Shown here piece by piece: positions 58,501-64,000 of a DNA stretch of 64,000 nt (position 1 is its first letter; the number at the start of each line of letters is the position of its first letter). The translations under genes and the position numbers were made by a program. This stretch comes from Pyronema omphalodes (lineage: Eukaryota; Ascomycota; Pezizomycetes; Pezizales; Pyronemataceae), in the NCBI GenBank assembly GCA_024516155.1, contig JAJJXM010000044.1, forward strand, positions 124,001 to 188,000. Direction: 5' to 3'. The notes under the pieces are model-generated. The model was not told the origin of the DNA and did no database searches. It was given only the letters and a program-made list of their open reading frames with translations.

Positions 58501-61500
58501 GCGCTGGAAATTGTTGTGTATACAGGCATGCATGAATGGGCGGCGGTTGATTATTCCCATTTCCTACATCCTACATCCTTCCTACTGCCTACCTCGTAGC
58601 GCTTCAGCGCTTGAATATATACCAACCGTTGCAGTTATGTCTGTAATTTCATCGCAGCTAACTGTCTTGCTCTTGTCCTATATTACCAGGACGAAGAGAT
58701 GACAAGATGACGGACCGAAGAGATTGCTAGATGCCGATTTCAACAGTACCTATAGCCAATAGGGGTGTTTGATTCAAGGGAGACCCGAGATGATGCTATT
58801 TCTCCTGGATGTAGTCATACATATGTAGCATTCAGGTGACTTTCACCGTATGCGGCAGGGGATGGTATAGCATAGCATAGCATAGCATGTGGCGGTTCGT
58901 GATGGTCCCTGATGGTTCCCAGCGGTTCCCATAGTTCATCCAACCATCTCTATTCGTACCTGAATTGACGCGCCTGAACGGTCATCATAGGTCCTTAGCC
59001 AATCGATAAACAATAACAATCAAAGATAGTTTATGCCATCGTACTCCAGCAACATAGTTAGATAGCAGGTGACTTTATGTTCATGCGACAAGGTCAAGGT
59101 CAAGGTTTACGCCGGGCTTTGCTGGGCTTCGCTGGGTTGCGGCGGTTTAAGGGCATTTGATATTTTCATCCAACCGTTTGTTGTTTTTGGACCTGGGTTT
59201 GTCTTGCCTTACGTCGTCGTTGGCGAAATGATATTTTTTTTTGCCTGATATGTACCTGGTGCCTGATGCTTGTTCTCTGGCGATACTTCATACGATAGGT
59301 TTCTCGGACAACTTTCAGGTAGCTTTCAGGTGACTTCAATGCAATACTGCCTGATAGCCTCGTAGCCAATCGTTCAGTCTGGACCTTGAAATAACATTGA
59401 ATTATGCGGCCAATGGATAAACACTCCCGGGATGACGATAACCTGCCATACTCGCTCTGCGGCTTGATGGTAAGGCTCCTCAGGTGATTTGGACTCAATA
59501 TACACAGTTCAAGAAACGGCCAATCCGCACTTCTGAGGCCTCGCCAACAATGCCTGTATGACGACGGATTGCCCAATCGCTTACAGTGTTCAACTATTTC
59601 CGCAGCAGAGTCCGATGATGACGTTCGGTGGACAACCAGCCGTGAGGTCGAGGCTCGAAAATGACCAAATATCCAAGCGACTGTACCAGGAACCATAGAG
59701 GTTGCAGAGTGCCAGAGTCCAGTCCGTCCCCGCATCTTTGATAATCGATATGGTACGGTGTCCTCTCGTAAGGTCGCCTAGAAACTATATCAAAACTCGA
59801 TCATAGAGTATTTCACAAAGTGGCCAATACTCTATGACGTTGCGGCGAACAAGTATCCGTTGTGTCCTATGCCAGAGTACTCTAGTTGTGTCTGGACCTC
59901 GATGTTTTTGCTTTGTCCTACTCTACGACAACCGTGCTCCCCACCCCCCACCCACTCGGTGGTTCAGCCGCGAAATGACATCGACATACCGCTTCATTTA
60001 CCACCAACATCTTCACCGTATCGCTCTCCCCGCAGTCGCTTGAATGATAGCCTTTGTTGGATTGGATATGTTAGGCTCTAAGTTGGTTCTTTTGATGATA
60101 TGATCAAAGCTCACATAGCTCCTCACATCCTCAGCTATCACAATTGGCAAAGTAACAAAGCAACAAAGCGACCCATCCGCGATGACGTTCAATCGCCCTG
60201 AAGCGCTCCGAAAGGAGAGAGGCAGAGTTTCCCCACGTAATTGATTTTCCTAGATGGTGGTATGTATGTAGACTTTACCGGGCGTGCCTTAGGATGCGAA
60301 ATTGCTCTTGCTTTCTCAGCAATGAAACTCTAACTGCAATGCCGATGCCGATCATAGTTTTTTTTTTGCTGTTGCTGACCCATTGCCTGACTTCCGCAAA
60401 ATTAAAGCGACTTTGTAAGCTGTTAATAGTATTGGCGATTGACGAAGATCACGGGGAAACCTTATGGCTCCCCGCGACTGAGACTTTTGTTGCTATGTTT
60501 ATTTTTCTATTAAGTCTTGACCCACAGTTGACGCAAATTGAACGATCGAACCTCAATTGACCCACAAATAATGCGCAATTATGGTCCACCGGTTCTTCTA
60601 CCGAGGAATTGACCACAGCTGTCGTGTGTTGCTCAACCGAGGAGTTCATGTGGCATTCCCCTCTTTAGACGTGGGCCCCAAATGTTTTGCAGGTCGCAGT
60701 TTCTCGCGCAATAAACTATTATTGACCTCAATTGACCGACCCATGGAATGCTGTCTTTCCTGATATACATATTCACTGGGTATTCACCGACCCATTGGAA
60801 TGCAACTCAATCGACTCTGACCAATGAATCTCGAACGATTCTGATTAAACTGCGCCGTAGAAGGCATAAGGCCATCCAAAGACATGAATCTCCTGCGGCG
60901 TAAGCGGCTCAAGGCCTGATAGAACATCTCTAAGTTGACGAAAGACGACGACATCCCACACGGCACTTTGTCGCTGCTCTCCACAGTTTCACTCCTCATC
61001 GCATACTCCGTGCCCTCTAATTCCGTATTCCACTCGATGTAACTTCCATATACATATGCTATCTGCATCCCTTCTTCCTTTTCCATCCGATTGTTCCTGA
61101 CAGCTGCTGTATCCATCATATTGTCGCCCCGAAATTATGGTATGGGCCCATAAGGTTGTCCTCATAGCACAAAGTGCGGGATTACAGCCATGTGGTAATA
61201 CTGCTGGGAGAATTCATGGCTCACCGGTGACATTCCCAGGAACAAAGACCCGTACGTGTTTGTGTCGTACCGGTATTGATCCATATTGTCGCACATTCAC
61301 CCCACGACGCAGGTACGGAATCCTCTCCCGTGTGGTGTTTGAGTCTGTAACACAACACAACCCGAAGACTCCGTCACACCGGTGGTGGATCGCTGGTAAA
61401 TCCCAATGCCAATATTTTGGATTCAACTCTTTCCCTCTTTTCATAATTTGGGGTTGTATGCTATTCACCCGGCCGGTGAGCATTAATTGACAAGACGCCG

Positions 61501-64000
61501 CAGTTGTGCGTTTTACTCACCGCTGGAGGGCTCAGGGGAGCGACACACATCCGATAGTCTAATCTGATCCGCCTCATGGCTATCTGCGACGGCGGTGGGT
61601 GTCGGTATGCTCCCATCCCTCTCCGCTATGACGATCACAAATCGAGCCCCTCACCACCGACTCGGCGTCACCGTTGCGATTTGCTCTTTGTCGGTGTAGA
61701 TTTTCGTTGCAGTAGTAGTACGCCGCTGTGTCGGTTTGTCTTCACGGTCCTTGGGCTTTCGCAGCTACGGATCCACCGTCGCCAAAAGAGGGGAAATCTC
61801 GCATCCTCGGATCCACCACCGATGCGTAGATTTTCACTGCATCTCTAGTTTCTGCTTTTTTAGAGAGACAAACTCAAACCTTCAGACTTTGACCTGCAGA
61901 GGGTGTCGTAAGAAAAAACCTCATGCAGCTCGAAAGTCTCTTTGGAAAAACCCGGCGTTTTGGTTACGCACCTCACTCACCTCACTAATGCAAGGGGAAC
62001 ACAAAAGCTTCATGCAGGTGCGGGTGAAGATTCTTTTGGTGTCTTTTGTTCCTTCCATGGGTTTCTTGTATGTGTCTCTTCTGGGATGAAGTTTTTTTGG
62101 TTTTAACCAAGATTGAAAAATCAGATCCTTCTTGGCTGAAACTACGTGATGCGAATTGTGACGACTTGTGACGGGTCCAGTAGAAATCCCTCTAGGTGGG
62201 ATTGTGAATATGGGTCCAAGTTACCGACAAAGTCAAGTTGAAGAGACTTCACACGTTTTGCCATGCCATGATCTACACCGCCTTGCAGTCCGCTTGAATT
62301 CCACTTGAAGTCCGCTTGGAGTCTTGAAAGTTCGAGGCGATAACAAGCGATGAAGCGGTGTCAGATGGCAGCAGCGGTCCTTCATCGTTCATGTGCGGCA
62401 CGGGTAAACACCATAAAACGTGACCAGTTACCCAGTTGCCCAGATGTGGCTTTGACCATGGCTCCATGGCTCTACTTCGTCGTTCTTGGAGGACTCTGCT
62501 GAAGATTCAGGAAAGCGGGGTAAGGGATCCAGAACTTCAAGGCGGGTATCGTCACTGTTGCCCCGCGAGTTCCCCTCAGTTCCATCGGTGAGCAGATGTT
62601 TGCCTCGCCTTAAGGCGCCGTCGTGATAGTGGCGGTGCCATGGAAGCCTAGATGAGCGTGCCACTTCATATTTTCTGTGCAAGTTTACGCGGCGAACTTT
62701 GTTTCCAAGGCCAATTCTGTTTCCCGTCGGCATTTCTTGGGGCACGGGTGGGAAGGGATGAAGGATGGTGAGGAACACACGCGGGAGCGGGGATGCCACG
62801 TGTGGTGAAGAGCTGGGCGGAAAAAAGTTACTCTCGGAAGGCTTCCGTTATGAAAACTATTCTTCTGTCTTCGGTTTCTAGCCATTCTGGGGTTGAGGAA
62901 TTTCCACAGTCTTGAAAAGGCTAGCTGAATATGGTTGAGACTGAGAGTCGACGGGGAAGTGGGACGGGATCTGGACTCGCAGGATTCGCCGTCGGCCGGT
63001 ATAGTTTCGGGTCGGATGAGCCTTTAAATGTGAGGAGCGGGGTATGTATCCACAGACAGGGAAAAATGGGGCTGCGGAGTCGGGACGGACGGGATGCCGA
63101 TGAAAAGCGGGGTCGAATGTTCGGCGGTTGAGATATGGAAATGCAACTTTCACCACTCTTCAAACCTGTCAGGCTTCGATTTTACAGTAGATCACTGCAG
63201 CCATATGATAGTTTCCTGTATGGCTTGACGATTTTTTGCATCTCCAATGATAGGCTCTCGCTACAAAACTCTGCAGCGTTGATCAGCCGTTATTATGCAG
63301 GAACAACGGCCGCCCACCTCATCTGAAAATACGTGATAAGACTGGAGGACTTTTACCTGGTACAGTACCCTTCTGCTAGGATTTATTGCCAACCATCCAC
63401 CATCGAGAGTCTACCATCGCCAAGAATCTTAACCTAGTTGAAGCCATGGATGAAGGTGCTGATCTTCAAAGCTGCACCCAATCAACCACAAAGCCTCCAT
63501 AACAAACATGTAACATTTTTCCTTCGATAACAGACGCCGGTTGCACATATGTTGGGCGTTGGAACGTCCGCCTCGCGAGACCCTGATCGGCGCAACATTG
63601 AAGAATGCCGAGCCAAGAAGTGTACAGTACTTACTGCCGTAGGGACGAACCGAAGCATTGTAGCCATAGCGAAATGAATCCTACGACATCCCACGAATCA
63701 TAAACATCGTCTGGAATGTCTTGAAAATCTAGCCGCTGTCAGTTGTATTTCCTTAAGCGCTTCGATTACTTAGTAAAGGCCAACCGGGGTTGATATCGGA
63801 GCGTAAAGTTGGTTGACAGCGCTCGGGGGTGGCCGATGTTATTTCCGATCCCTCCATTCCATATTTGTTGCTGCCTTTCCTCAATTCGTGGTCCTCTATG
63901 CCTCATCAAAGTCTTCACCCACGTTTCTCCCACAGAGTATATGAGCGGCTATACTCCATTGGTCATTGGCTATGCCCAGTTGACCCACAGCTACACCTAC
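58501..64000. other. 5.5-kb region with no supported gene
   Basis: The longest frame is 189 codons (59166-59735, -); it is Arg/Ser-rich and has no family features. Short phrases recur: AGGTGACTT (58834, 59068, 59328), GCCAAT (58755, 58998, 59364, 59408, 59519, 59822), TTGACCCACA (60518, 60557, 63980), GACCCATGGAATGC versus GACCCATTGGAATGC (60738, 60790), GTAGATTTTC (61696, 61826) and GGATCCACC (61770, 61809). This suggests old, diverged repeats. The right edge may hold the promoter of a gene outside the window. Confidence 0.5.

Noticed and set aside
59166..59735. 189-codon minus-strand ORF
   Set aside because: Arg/Ser-rich, no motif, no neighbouring exon; consistent with chance in a moderately GC-rich stretch.

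Overview
The window is nuclear DNA of a filamentous ascomycete (Pezizomycotina). Evidence: short phase-aware introns of about 45-90 nt (GTRNGT donors, CTAAC/CTAAT branch sites, YAG acceptors) in almost every gene; a NoxB-type NADPH oxidase, which is specific to filamentous fungi; a prenylated Skt5-type chitin synthase regulator; and wide AT-rich or simple-sequence intergenic regions. A leotiomycete is my best guess from the protein sequences, but this is inference. Exon models were made by hand from splice signals, frame continuity and family conservation; every multi-exon model below sums to an intact reading frame except one frameshifted gene.

Layout. 0-1.3 kb: 3'-truncated F-box gene (-). 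1.3-6.7 kb: gene-poor, holding a 467-bp MITE-like element with TA flanks. 6.7-8.6 kb: a nuclear-type fungal protein of the family often labelled 'BTB domain transcription factor', frameshifted at an A6 run. 9.3-10.8 kb: COQ1 (ubiquinone side chain). 11.6-12.6 kb: RRT2/DPH7 (diphthamide). 12.9-13.8 kb: RPN12 (proteasome lid), convergent with RRT2. 13.8-16.5 kb: AT-rich, empty. 16.5-17.6 kb: OXR1-like TLDc protein. 18.6 kb: small membrane protein candidate. 20.1-20.4 kb: tRNA relics. 21.5-22.5 kb: mitochondrial carrier. 23.5-25.5 kb: noxB (-), 8 exons. 25.5-30.8 kb: no supported gene. 30.8-34.35 kb: SKT5/CHS4-like chitin synthase activator whose CaaX box sits alone on a 12-nt last exon. 34.4-36.6 kb: intergenic with a helically phased A-tract array. 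36.6-38.0 kb: branched-chain ketoacid dehydrogenase E1 beta (-). 39.4-44.2 kb: UDP-glucose:glycoprotein glucosyltransferase ending in KDEL. 44.3-45.1 kb: a diverged tandem duplication. 45.5-47.9 kb: uncharacterised two-exon gene (-). 47.9-56 kb and 57.2-58.5 kb: an exceptionally simple-sequence-rich tract. 56.0-57.2 kb: uncharacterised three-exon gene (+) inside that tract. 58.5-64 kb: no gene seen, short dispersed repeats.

The genes are ordinary housekeeping and development genes and do not form a biosynthetic or defence cluster. Loose themes are redox and mitochondria (COQ1, OXR1, carrier, BCKDH E1 beta, noxB) and wall/secretory quality (SKT5, UGGT). The unusual content is non-coding: phased A-tract arrays, G/C homopolymers of 14-22 nt, a two-block minisatellite and telomere-like repeats. 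I did not find a clearly new biological system; the strongest items for follow-up are the slippery-site frameshift, the CaaX-only exon and the phased A-tract arrays.
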